Of a stretch of DNA of 64,000 nucleotides, positions 17,962 through 26,433 are shown piece after piece. The notes under the pieces were generated by a model. That model was not told the origin of the DNA, ran no database searches, and saw nothing but the letters and a program-made list of their open reading frames with translations. Every line of letters begins with the position of its first letter. Within the stretch, counting starts at the first letter, position 1. Source of the stretch: Novosphingobium resinovorum (GTDB taxonomy: Bacteria; Pseudomonadota; Alphaproteobacteria; Sphingomonadales; Sphingomonadaceae). The position numbers and the translations under genes were made by a program. The stretch spans positions 1 through 64,000 of the forward strand of contig NZ_BSFC01000044.1 in NCBI RefSeq assembly GCF_027922145.1, in the 5' to 3' direction.

Positions 17962-19059
17962 ATGAACCTCGAATTTTTCCCGTCGCGTACTCTGACGCTC
18001 TATCTCTCGCGGCTGTTCCTGACGCGCATCGTTGCCGTGCTGATCATGCTGGTGCTGGTGCTGCAGGTGCTCGACCTGCTGGGTGAGAGCGGTGACATTC
18101 TTGCCTATAAAGGCAACGGGCAGGTGCAACTGCTCTACTACGTTTCACTGCGTGTCCCTCAGTTGGTCGCACGGTTTCTGCCTTATTCGGTGCTCCTTGC
18201 CACGATCATCACGCTCGCCACGCTGAACCAGAACAGCGAGGTCATCTCTATGAAGGCGGCGGGCCTGTCGGCGCATCAGGTGCTTGCACCGCTGATTCTG
18301 ACTGCGCTGGTGATTTCCGGGTTCAGTTTTGCCTTCAACGAGCGCGTCGTCACCCGCGCGGCTCGTACGCTGGATGCATGGCAGGCGGTCGATTACGGGC
18401 CTGTCCCGAAGGATGCGAGCCCCAAAGCCAACCTTTATCTCGCTGATGGCAGCGACCTGCTGTTGGCGCAGTCGCTCTCGGGCGAGGGTAATGCGATGAC
18501 CTTGCATGGGGTCACGTACTATCGCCGCGATACCAACGACATGATCGTCGAGATGATGCGTGCCGGGACCGCGACTTACGCAAATCCAGGCTGGAAGCTC
18601 GACAAGCCGACCCGATTCCATGTCGCTAACACCACCACAACGAAGCTGGTTACCGCCACCGTCGCGCCGGGGATCACCCCGGCCAAGATTTTCGTGTCAA
18701 AGGTCGATGCGGATGCGGAGGATATCTTCACGCTTACCGATTCGATCCAGGCAGTGCGCGAGGCGGGGCGGCGTACCAGCGAGCTCGACGCCGCATGGTG
18801 GCACAAGCTGTCGGGGCCTTTGTCCTCGGCGCTGATGCCGCTGCTGGGCGCCGTGGCGGCGTTCGGACTTGCCCGCTCTGGCGCACTGCTGATCCGCGCG
18901 GTTACTGGTATGGCGCTGGGCTTCGCCTACTTCGTGTTCGACAATGCAGCGCTGGCGATGGGCAATTTCGGTGGCTACCCGCCGCTGATTGCGGCTTGGG
19001 CGCCTTTCCTGCTCTTCGCGCTCATCGGCGAGACCGTGCTGATCCGCACCGAGGAATAA
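17962..19059 (+). CDS. lptG: Lipopolysaccharide export permease LptG
   Basis: 365 residues with the same layout as LptF: N-terminal helices (LYLSRLFLTRIVAVLIMLVLVLQVLDLLG and QLVARFLPYSVLLATIITLATLNQNSEVISMKAAG, the latter with the NSEVISMKAAG coupling motif that contacts LptB), a periplasmic jellyroll, and three C-terminal helices. Forms the LptB2FG transporter with the upstream gene, three bases away. Confidence 0.92.
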   Translation: MNLEFFPSRTLTLYLSRLFLTRIVAVLIMLVLVLQVLDLLGESGDILAYKGNGQVQLLYYVSLRVPQLVARFLPYSVLLATIITLATLNQNSEVISMKAAGLSAHQVLAPLILTALVISGFSFAFNERVVTRAARTLDAWQAVDYGPVPKDASPKANLYLADGSDLLLAQSLSGEGNAMTLHGVTYYRRDTNDMIVEMMRAGTATYANPGWKLDKPTRFHVANTTTTKLVTATVAPGITPAKIFVSKVDADAEDIFTLTDSIQAVREAGRRTSELDAAWWHKLSGPLSSALMPLLGAVAAFGLARSGALLIRAVTGMALGFAYFVFDNAALAMGNFGGYPPLIAAWAPFLLFALIGETVLIRTEE

Positions 19060-19075
19060 GGGCGAGAAGCCTTCT

Positions 19076-20170
19076 TTACCTGACCTTCATCGTGCTGCGC
19101 GCGAGCCTTCCGAGCAGCGGGGCAAGGCCGGAATAGCTGGCCTTGCCGTAAGTCGAACCGTCTTCCAGATGAGTGGTCAGGCGGCGGTGCGCCTCTGCCA
19201 GCGAGTGGTAGGGCATCGAAGGCAGCAGGTGGTGCAGCGCATGATAGCGCAGGCCCACCGGTGCCCACATCGCCGCGACGAAGCCGGGCGGTGGCACGTT
19301 CACCGAATCGAGATACTGCGCGGTGACGGTCATCGCTTCGCCGTCGTTCTCCCACAGGTGTGCGACGAGGGTGCGGACCTGGTTGAGCAGCGCGGTGAAC
19401 GAGACGATGCACAGCGCGATCAGAAGCGGCCTCCAGCCCCAGACGAAGCTCGCGGCGACGAGGCCGATCGCCCAGACCGAACAGGCGAGTTCCTGCCAGA
19501 ACACCATGCGGGCGAAGTCGCCCTCCGGCTTGCGGCGCTTGTACTGCGGGTTGATGGCGAGCGCCGAGACACGTTCCCACACCAGCGTACGTAGCGGCGG
19601 CACGATTGCGCCCAGCGGCACGAGCACCGCCGAGCGGATCAGCAGCGCGGGCGGCAGCAGTATCGCGGTGAGCGCGAAGACCGGCAGGCTCCACGGCTTC
19701 ATCAGCGCCAGCGGCAGGTATTCCGGGTCCTCGACCGTGCCGTAGCGGGTGCGGGCGTGGTGCTGGGTGTGCACGCCCTCGTACATGAAAGAGGGGATCA
19801 GCATCGGCACGCCGACCAGCAGGTTCCAGCCGAAGCGGAAGCCGGGCAGGGCGTCCTTGTGGATGTGCGTCAGTTCATGGATGAACAGCAGCGCGCGGTA
19901 GAGCGCCAGCGACGCGACCACGCCCAGCAGCACTGCGACCACCGGATTGCCTGCCAGAATCGCGCCTGCAAGCGCGGCATAGCCGAGCGCGGCGCTCCCC
20001 AGCATGTCGGGCCAGTAGATGCCGGGGCGGGCCGCCGCGATGTCGCGCGTCAGTTCGACGGCGGCGCGCAGCATCGCCTTGTCGTCGGGCATCTGCGAGT
20101 GCCACGTCGATCCCTGCGCGGAATTACGCGCATCGGCGGGGGGCAGGTCGATCGCATTCTGGGCATTCAT
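19076..20170 (-). CDS. Membrane fatty acid desaturase / hydroxylase family protein
   Basis: 364 residues from MNAQNAIDL. Three histidine boxes of the membrane di-iron desaturases are visible: HELTHIH, HTQHH and HALHH. Hydrophobic segments occur at about 58-90 and 190-245. It should oxidise an acyl chain in the inner membrane with O2 and an electron donor; desaturation or hydroxylation cannot be told apart. It converges with lptG and is divergent from a candidate ceramide synthase, so a sphingolipid or acyl-lipid role is possible. Confidence 0.8.
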   Translation of the reverse strand: MNAQNAIDLPPADARNSAQGSTWHSQMPDDKAMLRAAVELTRDIAAARPGIYWPDMLGSAALGYAALAGAILAGNPVVAVLLGVVASLALYRALLFIHELTHIHKDALPGFRFGWNLLVGVPMLIPSFMYEGVHTQHHARTRYGTVEDPEYLPLALMKPWSLPVFALTAILLPPALLIRSAVLVPLGAIVPPLRTLVWERVSALAINPQYKRRKPEGDFARMVFWQELACSVWAIGLVAASFVWGWRPLLIALCIVSFTALLNQVRTLVAHLWENDGEAMTVTAQYLDSVNVPPPGFVAAMWAPVGLRYHALHHLLPSMPYHSLAEAHRRLTTHLEDGSTYGKASYSGLAPLLGRLARSTMKVR

Positions 20171-20316
20171 CGTGCAAGATTTCCAAAGTGTTTCCGGGCA
20201 TAAGGCCGCCCGGTCCGCGCTCCACCGCAATTCGCCGTGCGGTCCGACTTGACAACCTGCCGCCATCGGCAGCACGTCGCGCTCATATTCCGTTACGCCA
20301 GAACAAAGGCAGCATC

Positions 20317-21477
20317 GTGGCCGAACTAGTCATCACTCCGATCTCCAGCAAGGCCGACATCGCCGCTTTTGTCGATCTCGCTTATCGACTCAATGCGTCA
20401 GATCAAAACTGGGTGCCGAATCTGCGCTCGGAGGAAATCTCCAAGTTCACCCCCGGCAAGAACCCGTTCTTCGAGCATGCCCGCTGCCAGTTGTTCCTGG
20501 CGAAGCGCGACGGCAGGATCGTTGGGCGCATATCGGCGCACATCGATGAACTGGCGCTGAAACAGCCGGTCAAGCAAGGGATGGGGCCGGGCACCGGTAA
20601 CTGGGGCGCGATCGAGGCGGAGGACGCCGAGGTCGCTCACGCCCTCATCGCCCGCGCCGAGCAGTGGCTGCGCGAGCAGGGCATGACTCGCGTGCTGGCG
20701 CCGATGAACCTGTCGGTCTGGGAAGAGCCGGGCATCCAGACGGTCGGGCACGATCATCCGCCGATGGTGATGATGGCGCATCACAATGCGGCTTATCAGG
20801 GCTGGATCGAGAGCCAGGGCTACGCAGTCGTCAAGACCGTCAAGACCTACGAACTCGACGTCACGAAGCAGTTTCCGCCACTGATCCAGCGCATCGTCTC
20901 GTCGGGCGAGAAGAACGCCAAGATCGTCGTGCGCAAGGCCAGCCTCAAGCATTTTGACCGCGAAGCCGCGATCATCTGCGAAATCCTGAACGATGCCTGG
21001 TCGGACAACTGGGGCTTCGTCCCCTTCACCGACAAGGAAATCGAGTACGCGGGCAAGGCGTTCAAGCCGCTGGTGCATCCCGAACTGATCATGATCGCCG
21101 AGTACGAGGGCGAGCCGGTGGCGTTCATGATGACGCTGCCGGACCTCAATGGCATCCAGATGAAGGTCAACAAGCGTACCGGCAAGCCGTCCATCCTCGG
21201 CCTGCTCAAGCTGCTGCTGTGGCTGAGGAAACCCAAGCCCGCCGACATGCGCGTTCCGCTGATGGGTGTGCGCAAGAAGCTGCAGTCCTCGCGGCTCGCC
21301 AGCCAGCTGGCCTTCATGATGATCGAGTACATCCGCCGCGCCGCCGTCGCCAAATTCGGGGCCAAGCGCGGTGAGATCGGCTGGGTTCTCGAGGACAATC
21401 AGGGGATGGTCGCCATCGCCGATGCCATCGAGAGCACCGTGAACCGCGAGTACGCGATCTACGACAAGGCGCTCTGA
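20317..21477 (+). CDS. GNAT-fold acyltransferase, candidate bacterial ceramide synthase
   Basis: 386 residues from a GTG start with AAAGG 8 bases upstream. The protein has a GNAT-like architecture in two halves (LFLAKRDGRIVGRISAHID in the first; ILNDAWSDNWGFVPFTDKEIEYAGK and MIAEYEGEPVAFMMTLPDLN in the second). From memory this family includes the Caulobacter protein reported as bacterial ceramide synthase (bCerS), often annotated only as an N-acetyltransferase or hypothetical protein; I could not verify this. Sphingomonads make glycosphingolipids, which fits. No serine palmitoyltransferase or other sphingolipid gene is in the window. Family call fairly safe, function inferred. Confidence 0.6.
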   Translation: MAELVITPISSKADIAAFVDLAYRLNASDQNWVPNLRSEEISKFTPGKNPFFEHARCQLFLAKRDGRIVGRISAHIDELALKQPVKQGMGPGTGNWGAIEAEDAEVAHALIARAEQWLREQGMTRVLAPMNLSVWEEPGIQTVGHDHPPMVMMAHHNAAYQGWIESQGYAVVKTVKTYELDVTKQFPPLIQRIVSSGEKNAKIVVRKASLKHFDREAAIICEILNDAWSDNWGFVPFTDKEIEYAGKAFKPLVHPELIMIAEYEGEPVAFMMTLPDLNGIQMKVNKRTGKPSILGLLKLLLWLRKPKPADMRVPLMGVRKKLQSSRLASQLAFMMIEYIRRAAVAKFGAKRGEIGWVLEDNQGMVAIADAIESTVNREYAIYDKAL

Positions 21478-21578
21478 GCGCCGGAGGTTTACACGGTTTA
21501 CACGGTCCAGGGGGAACTGCCGGGCCGTCGCTTGCGGGCGTGAATGGCGGATTTCCGGGGTTTTCTGGCCGAGGCGCC

Positions 21579-21685
21579 TGTCACAAGGTGACACCTTTCC
21601 ATGGGAGAGTGTCACCTTGGGGCGCCATGTGTCACTTTGCGCGCGGAAAGTGTCACCTTGTGCGTGAAAAGTGTAACCTTGCGCG
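21579..21685. repeat. Iteron-like array of GTGTCACCTT repeats
   Basis: Four direct copies start at 21609, 21629, 21650 and 21671 (GTGTCACCTT, GTGTCACTTT, GTGTCACCTT, GTGTAACCTT), a period of 20-21 bases or about two helical turns. An inverted partner, AAGGTGACAC at 21585, forms GTCAC-AAG-GTGAC. It lies in a 445-bp gene-free gap that also holds a 77-bp element. Spacers are too short and uneven for CRISPR. Confidence 0.7.
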
Positions 21686-21794
21686 ATGAACCGGCTGGAC
21701 ATCGTGCACGGAGAAGGCGGGGCAGGGGGCGCATCGGGCGAGAATACCGCCGTGCTGACGCTGTAGGAAAACGGTTTCGAGCTTCACCTTGAAT

Positions 21795-21870
21795 CGTCAT
21801 TGCGAGCGTAGCGAAGCAATCCAGGGCGGTTTGCGCGGCCCTGGACTGCTTCGCTGCGCTCGCAATGACG
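21795..21870. repeat. 77-bp inverted-repeat element, copy 3
   Basis: CGTCATTGCGAG to CTCGCAATGACG with a short loop, between the convergent ends of the acyltransferase and GST genes. One base shorter than the standard unit. Confidence 0.88.
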
Positions 21871-21922
21871 AAGGGAGGGGCGATCCATTGTCTTTACTGC
21901 TCAGAGTTGCGGATTCGATCGC

Positions 21923-22570
21923 TTACCGCCCTGCCTGTTCGAACACCGCCAACTGCGCGGCGAAGGCGCGCTGGAAGGCGGGGCGGGCCTCGCCGCGTGC
22001 GACGTAGGCGCGGATCGTTGGGAAGTCCTCCAGCAGCCCCGAGCTAGCGAGGCGGCGCAGTACCGAGATCGTCATCAGGTCGCCCGCGCTGAAGGCGCCG
22101 TCCAGCCATTCCGTATCGCCCAGCCGCGCGGCGAGGTCTCCGAGGCGCGTGTGCACACGGGCGTCGAGCATGGTCAGGCGCTCCTCGTGCCAGGGCTTGT
22201 CGCTCTCGAACAGGGCGGCCATCGAGCGTTCGACGATCGGCGGCTCCAGCGTGGAGAGCGCGGCGAACATCCATGTGACCGCGCGGGTGCGAGCTTCCGG
22301 GTTTTCCGGCAGCAGCCCGGTATGGCTCTGCGCGAGGTGCAGCACGATGGCGCCCGATTCGAACAGCACGAGGTCGTCTTCCTCATACGTCGGGATCTGG
22401 CCGAAAGGGTTGCGGGCGCGGTGTGCGGCCTCCTTCATCGCCGTGAACGAGACGAGGCGTACGGTGTAAGGCTGTGCCACTTCCTCCAGCGCCCAGCGAA
22501 CCGGCATGTCCCGCGCAAGGCCGCGGCCGCGGTCGGGCGAGGTTTCGAAGACGGTGAGGGTGGGCAGCAT
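21923..22570 (-). CDS. Glutathione S-transferase family protein
   Basis: 215 residues. The N-terminal thioredoxin-like domain (about 1-80) contains NPFGQIPTYEEDDLVLFESGAIV, with the cis-Pro and the ES pair that binds the glutathione gamma-glutamyl group. An all-helical C-terminal domain follows. The substrate cannot be predicted. The start MLPTLTVFETS has GGAG about 10 bases upstream; the open frame further upstream is repeat DNA. Confidence 0.85.
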   Translation of the reverse strand: MLPTLTVFETSPDRGRGLARDMPVRWALEEVAQPYTVRLVSFTAMKEAAHRARNPFGQIPTYEEDDLVLFESGAIVLHLAQSHTGLLPENPEARTRAVTWMFAALSTLEPPIVERSMAALFESDKPWHEERLTMLDARVHTRLGDLAARLGDTEWLDGAFSAGDLMTISVLRRLASSGLLEDFPTIRAYVARGEARPAFQRAFAAQLAVFEQAGR

Positions 22571-22633
22571 CGCGGGTGGCTCCGGTTTGGGAGCGATGAT
22601 GCGCCTGATGGGGATTGGGGCGCAAGGGGGGCA

Positions 22634-22756
22634 TCCTCCCCGTCGCGAAGCGATGGGGAGGGGGACCGCTCGCGGAGCGAGTGGTGGGGGGGGGCGAAAC
22701 CCCTCCGTCAGCCCTGCGGGCTGCCACCTCCCCATTGCTTTGCAACAGGGAGGATT
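22634..22756. repeat. CTCCCC-family repeat, long copy
   Basis: About 123 bp: CCTCCCC...GGGGAGG hairpin, CGCTCGCGGAGCGAG hairpin, GGTGGGGG, then CAGCCCTGCGGGCTG and a closing CCTCCCC...GGGAGG. It fills the gap upstream of the GST gene. Confidence 0.8.
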
Positions 22757-22760
22757 TTGC

Positions 22761-23087
22761 CTAAGGCTGTGTCGGCGTCGCGGAAGGTGCCGGAGGCGGC
22801 GGGGCTTCGATCACCGTCGCGGGCTCGTCGCCCTCGACCACATCATCCGCCACTTCCGATGGCGGAACCGCAGGGCCGCCCGCGCGCGGGAGGCCGAGCC
22901 CGGCGTTCGGGTCGGTAAGCGAGGCCTGCGACTTCACCGTATCGTAAGGCAGCATGTCGTCGCTGACCGAGCGCGGCAGCAGTTCGCCGCCCGCCGCCGC
23001 CTTGGGCTGGTCGTCCGCCTTCTTGCTGCAGCCGCCGAGCGCCAGCGCCGTCAGGGCAACGGGCAGGATCAGGTGCGCGGACTTCAT
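22761..23087 (-). CDS. Small predicted lipoprotein
   Basis: 108 residues with a signal peptide ending in the lipobox LALGGCSKK, so Cys20 should be lipidated. The rest is acidic and Pro/Ala-rich (ending APPPPAPSATPTQP), probably unstructured; no domain is recognised. The start codon directly abuts the lipB stop codon, so the two are cotranscribed. Confidence 0.7.
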   Translation of the reverse strand: MKSAHLILPVALTALALGGCSKKADDQPKAAAGGELLPRSVSDDMLPYDTVKSQASLTDPNAGLGLPRAGGPAVPPSEVADDVVEGDEPATVIEAPPPPAPSATPTQP

Positions 23088-23768
23088 TTACGCGGTCTCC
23101 GGTGCGGAAGGCGGGCAGGGGCTTTCCAGTGAGGCGAGGAAAGCCGGGGCGCGTGCGATCAGCGCGGCGTCGAAGGCGGCGAGGTCCACGTCCTTGCCGA
23201 GCCGCTTGAGGCTGGTGACGCCGAATTCCTCGATGCCGCAAGGCACGATGCCGGTGAAATGCGAAAGGTCGGGCGCGACGTTCACCGAGAAGCCGTGCAT
23301 CGTCACCCACTTGCGGATGCGAACGCCGATCGCGCCGATCTTCGCCTCGCGCCCATCGACGTCGGTGGTCCAGATGCCGATGCGACCTTCGGAGCGGAAG
23401 GTCTCGACGCCGAAGTCGCGCAAGGTCTCGATCACCCAGCCTTCGAGGCCGTGAACGAAGCCGCGCGCGTCGCGGGCGCGCTTCTTGAGGTCGAGCAGCA
23501 CATAGCCGATGCGCTGGCCGGGGCCGTGGTAGGTATAGCGCCCGCCGCGTCCGGCCTCGACCACCTCGAAGCGAGGGTCAAGCAGTTCGGCGACGGCGGC
23601 GCTGGTGCCGGCGGTGTAGACCGGCGGATGCTCCAGCAGCCAGACCAGTTCGCGCGCCTCTCCGGCGGCGATGGCTGCGTTGCGGGCGGTCATCTCTTCC
23701 AGTGCCTCGCGGTAGGGCACCGGATCGGCGGAGATGCGCAGTTCAATATCACCGGGTAGCGAAGTCAT
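23088..23768 (-). CDS. lipB: Octanoyltransferase LipB
   Basis: 226 residues. Moves octanoate from ACP onto lipoyl domains as the first step of lipoate synthesis. Motifs: LEHPPVYTAGTSA, RGGRYTYHGPGQRIGYVLLDL, the catalytic Lys in AKIGAIGVRI, and the acyl-thioester Cys in GIVPCGIEEFGVTSL. The start MTSLPGDIEL was preferred over an ATG 17 codons upstream because it fits family length. Cotranscribed with a small lipoprotein. Confidence 0.93.
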   Translation of the reverse strand: MTSLPGDIELRISADPVPYREALEEMTARNAAIAAGEARELVWLLEHPPVYTAGTSAAVAELLDPRFEVVEAGRGGRYTYHGPGQRIGYVLLDLKKRARDARGFVHGLEGWVIETLRDFGVETFRSEGRIGIWTTDVDGREAKIGAIGVRIRKWVTMHGFSVNVAPDLSHFTGIVPCGIEEFGVTSLKRLGKDVDLAAFDAALIARAPAFLASLESPCPPSAPETA

Positions 23769-23839
23769 GCCGCGTTGCGTGGCGTCATTCCATGCGGTTA
23801 TCAAGTGCAAACGCGCCAACCGGCGTCTATGGCGAGATC

Positions 23840-24664
23840 ATGGAACCCTTGATGAAGTTCGACAGCAGCCGGGCCTGGAGCCAGGCATCCCAGGCCGTTT
23901 CCGCCAACCGCGAGGTCGTGCTGGCGCTGGCCGGGGTGTTCTTTCTCCTGCCGCAGCTGATGTTCTCGATCTTTTTCCCGCCGCCGGAGACGGGCGCGGG
24001 GATGAACGAGACGCAGATGATGACCATGCTGCGGACCTACTATCTCTCGGCGGCGCCGGTATTGATTCCGATGGCGCTGTTCCAGGCGTTGGGCTCGCTT
24101 TCGTTGCTGTGCCTGCTCGACAGCGACCGGCGACCGACCGTGGGCGGGGCGATCCGCGACGGGCTGAAGGGCGTGGTGCCTTATCTGCTCGCGCAGATCC
24201 TCACCGGCATGGCGCTGGCGCTGATCGCGCTCGTGGTTGCGGGGCTGCTGGGCGTCGTCGGAGGCGTCGTCGGCGGGGTGATCGGGCTGGCCATCGTGCT
24301 GCTCTTCGCCATCGTCGTGGGCGTGCGCCTGTCGGTGGCGGCGCCGGTGATCGCGGTGGAGAACGTGTTCAACCCGGTCGCGGCACTGGTGCGCTCGTGG
24401 AAGCTGACCAAGGGCAATACCGCGCGGCTGCTGGGCTTCTACGCGCTGCTCGCGGCGGCCATGATCGTGCTGCTGATCTTCGGCAACGTTCTGACGATAC
24501 CGATCACGCTGCTCGCTCCGGCCGAAGTCGCACGCTTCGTCGCGGCGGCGGTGGAGGCGGTGCTGGCGACGGTAATGGCGGTGTATTTCGTGGCGGTGAT
24601 CGCGCAGGTCCATCGCCAGCTGGCAGGGCCTTCGGCGGAAGCGCAGGCGGACCTCTTCGTGTAA
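23840..24664 (+). CDS. Multi-pass membrane protein, function unknown
   Basis: 274 residues with about six hydrophobic segments (VVLALAGVFFLLPQLMFSIFF; VLIPMALFQALGSLSLLCLL; two Gly/Val-rich helices at 115-170; FYALLAAAMIVLLIFGNVL; VEAVLATVMAVYFVAVIAQV). It resembles the membrane domain seen in glycerophosphodiesterase-like proteins, without a catalytic domain. GGCGAG precedes the ATG; alternatives are 23792 and 23852. Divergent from lipB. Confidence 0.65.
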   Translation: MEPLMKFDSSRAWSQASQAVSANREVVLALAGVFFLLPQLMFSIFFPPPETGAGMNETQMMTMLRTYYLSAAPVLIPMALFQALGSLSLLCLLDSDRRPTVGGAIRDGLKGVVPYLLAQILTGMALALIALVVAGLLGVVGGVVGGVIGLAIVLLFAIVVGVRLSVAAPVIAVENVFNPVAALVRSWKLTKGNTARLLGFYALLAAAMIVLLIFGNVLTIPITLLAPAEVARFVAAAVEAVLATVMAVYFVAVIAQVHRQLAGPSAEAQADLFV

Positions 24665-24671
24665 GCGCCTT

Positions 24672-24796
24672 ATCCTCCCTGTCGCGCAGCGATGGGGAGG
24701 TGGCAGCCCGTCAGGGCTGACGGATGGGGCTTCTCCCCTCCACCACCGACTGCGTCGGCGGTCCCCCTCCCCATCGCTGCGCGACAGGGAGGATTT
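24672..24796. repeat. CTCCCC-family repeat, long copy
   Basis: About 125 bp between two converging genes. The outer ends ATCCTCCCTGTCGCGCAGCGAT and ATCGCTGCGCGACAGGGAGGAT are near-perfect inverted copies, with a CAGCCCGTCAGGGCTG hairpin inside. Confidence 0.85.
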
Positions 24797-24801
24797 TCAG
24801 G

Positions 24802-25434
24802 TCAGTCCTCGTCCTTCCAGCCCCACCACATGAAGCAGGGCGGGACGTTGATCGGTTCGATCGCGTCGTCGATGCGCTTGAAGTGCGGGGCCATGTAGCT
24901 GCGCGCCTTGGGGCGGAACTGGTAGACCAGGAACGCGCCGCCCTTGCGGATCACGCGGTAGGTGGCAGAGGCGATGGCGGGCGCCACGCCCTTGGGCAGG
25001 GTGGAGAACGGCAGGCCCGAGAGGACGTAATCCGCCTTTTCGTGCCCGTGCGCGCGCACGATCTCCTCGACGTCCGCCGCCGAGCCGTTGACCGCGACGA
25101 AGCGGCTGTCGCTGATCGTGCGGCGCAGGTAGTCGATGAACATCGGGTTGGTGTCGATGACGATCAGCATGCCGTCGCGCGGCAGGCGGTCGAGCACCGG
25201 CTGGCAGAAAGTGCCGACGCCGGGGCCGTACTCGACGAATAGCTTCGTGTTCGCCCAGTCCACCTTCGACAGCATGCGGTTGATGGTGAAGCGCGAGGAC
25301 GGGACGATCGAGCCGACCATCACCGGGTTGCGGATGAAACCTTCGAGGAACACGCCCCAAGGCCCCATGCCCTGCTTGATCTTCTGCCTGATCCGGTGGG
25401 CCAAAGGCTGTCGGGCAAGCTCGGTGCTGGTCAT
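24802..25434 (-). CDS. Class I SAM-dependent methyltransferase, possibly phospholipid N-methyltransferase
   Basis: 210 residues. FVEYGPGVGTFCQPVLDRLP is the SAM-binding motif I and LIVIDTNPMFIDYL the acidic second motif. The opening FLEGFIRNPVMVGSIVPSS and the later GLPFSTLPKGVA resemble the Sinorhizobium/Rhodobacter PmtA group, which methylates phosphatidylethanolamine to phosphatidylcholine, but rRNA dimethylase relatives share these motifs. Weakly membrane-associated at most. Confidence 0.72.
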   Translation of the reverse strand: MTSTELARQPLAHRIRQKIKQGMGPWGVFLEGFIRNPVMVGSIVPSSRFTINRMLSKVDWANTKLFVEYGPGVGTFCQPVLDRLPRDGMLIVIDTNPMFIDYLRRTISDSRFVAVNGSAADVEEIVRAHGHEKADYVLSGLPFSTLPKGVAPAIASATYRVIRKGGAFLVYQFRPKARSYMAPHFKRIDDAIEPINVPPCFMWWGWKDED

Positions 25435-25551
25435 GCTGAGGAAGGCTCTCGCAATATTGTCATGTCACGGATTTGCCATGCGGTGGCAGATTGTCCCTGC
25501 CAATGCAAGGCGATGGCGCGTTGCCGGAACGCGCCGGATGGGGAAACCGGG

Positions 25552-25896
25552 TCAGAGAATCTGGTGAACCGTTTCCTGTGGGCGACAAAGCCGCACGCCC
25601 TTGTCGGTCTCGACCAGCGGGCGCTCGATCAGGATCGGGTCGGCGGCCATCGCGGCGAGGACGGCGGCGTCGTCGGCTTGCGGCAGCCCGCGCTCCTCGG
25701 CATCGGTGCCGCGGATGCGCAGGCCCTGCTGCGGGCTGATCCCGGCGTCGCGGTAGAGCTGGGCGAGCTTTTCGGCGCTCGGCGGGGTCTTGAGGTATTC
25801 GATCACCGTAACCTCGACGCCCGGCGTTTCCTCGAGGATCGCCAGCGTCTTGCGCGAGGTGCCGCACTTGGGGTTGTGCCAGATGGTGGCTCTCAT
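25552..25896 (-). CDS. arsC: Arsenate reductase ArsC (glutaredoxin-coupled type)
   Basis: 114 residues. The catalytic Cys is in HNPKCGTSRKTLAIL, and the two conserved arginines of ArsC are present in IERPLVETDKG and LCRPQETVHQIL, which separates it from Spx and YffB relatives. It reduces arsenate to arsenite using glutathione and glutaredoxin. Its ATG overlaps the stop of the 2Fe-2S gene (ATGA), so it is translationally coupled. No arsB, acr3 or arsR is nearby, so arsenic efflux is not covered locally. Confidence 0.88.
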   Translation of the reverse strand: MRATIWHNPKCGTSRKTLAILEETPGVEVTVIEYLKTPPSAEKLAQLYRDAGISPQQGLRIRGTDAEERGLPQADDAAVLAAMAADPILIERPLVETDKGVRLCRPQETVHQIL

Positions 25897-26432
25897 GGGG
25901 TCTGTCCTTTCGTGTCCGGGACCATCGCCGGAATTCTGCCGGAGCCGCCGGGGACCGGCGCGGCGTCGATCTTCTCTTCGCGGCGGGCGACGGCGGCGGC
26001 GCGCTGGATGGCGCGCACGAGCCGGGGCTGGACGCCGCAGCGGCACAAGTTCGGGATAGCCGCCTTGACCTCGGCCTCGCTCGGATTGGCGTTGCGCGCG
26101 AGGAGGGCGGCGGCGCTCATCACGATACCGGGCGTGCAGAACCCGCACTGAACCGCCTGCTCGGCCACCATCGCCTGCTGCACCGGATGCGAGCGGTCGC
26201 GCGACAGGCCCTCGACGGTGACGACGAAGCGGCCCTCGCACTCGGCAAGCGTGATGAGGCACGATCGCAGCGCGGCGCCATCGACCATGACGGTGCAGGC
26301 ATGGCAATCGCCCACGCCGCAGCCGTACTTGGTGCCGGTAAGGTTGGCCGCATCGCGCAGCGCCCACAGCAGCGGCGTGCGCGGGTCCATCTCGAACTGG
26401 ACGGGGCGGTCGTTGACGGTGAAGCGGGTCAT
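25893..26432 (-). CDS. iorA: 2Fe-2S subunit of a molybdenum hydroxylase (IorA-like)
   Basis: 179 residues. The plant-ferredoxin-like cluster is YGCGVGDCHACTVMV plus a later Cys in LRSCLITLA; the second, all-helical cluster is CGFCTPGIVMSAAALL and CRCG. This is the small electron-transfer subunit of isoquinoline 1-oxidoreductase-type or xanthine-dehydrogenase-type enzymes. The molybdopterin large subunit and any FAD subunit are absent nearby. A C-terminal extension after residue 155 is Pro-rich and variable. It begins one base after the metallophosphoesterase gene and overlaps arsC. Confidence 0.88.
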   Translation of the reverse strand: MTRFTVNDRPVQFEMDPRTPLLWALRDAANLTGTKYGCGVGDCHACTVMVDGAALRSCLITLAECEGRFVVTVEGLSRDRSHPVQQAMVAEQAVQCGFCTPGIVMSAAALLARNANPSEAEVKAAIPNLCRCGVQPRLVRAIQRAAAVARREEKIDAAPVPGGSGRIPAMVPDTKGQTP

Positions 26433-26433
26433 C

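Noticed and set aside
21579..21685. CRISPR array
   Set aside because: Units of about 10 bp with 10-11 base spacers, degenerate copies and no cas genes.
24802..25434. rRNA adenine dimethyltransferase KsgA
   Set aside because: The SAM motifs are shared, but KsgA length, its NLPY motif and C-terminal domain are missing.
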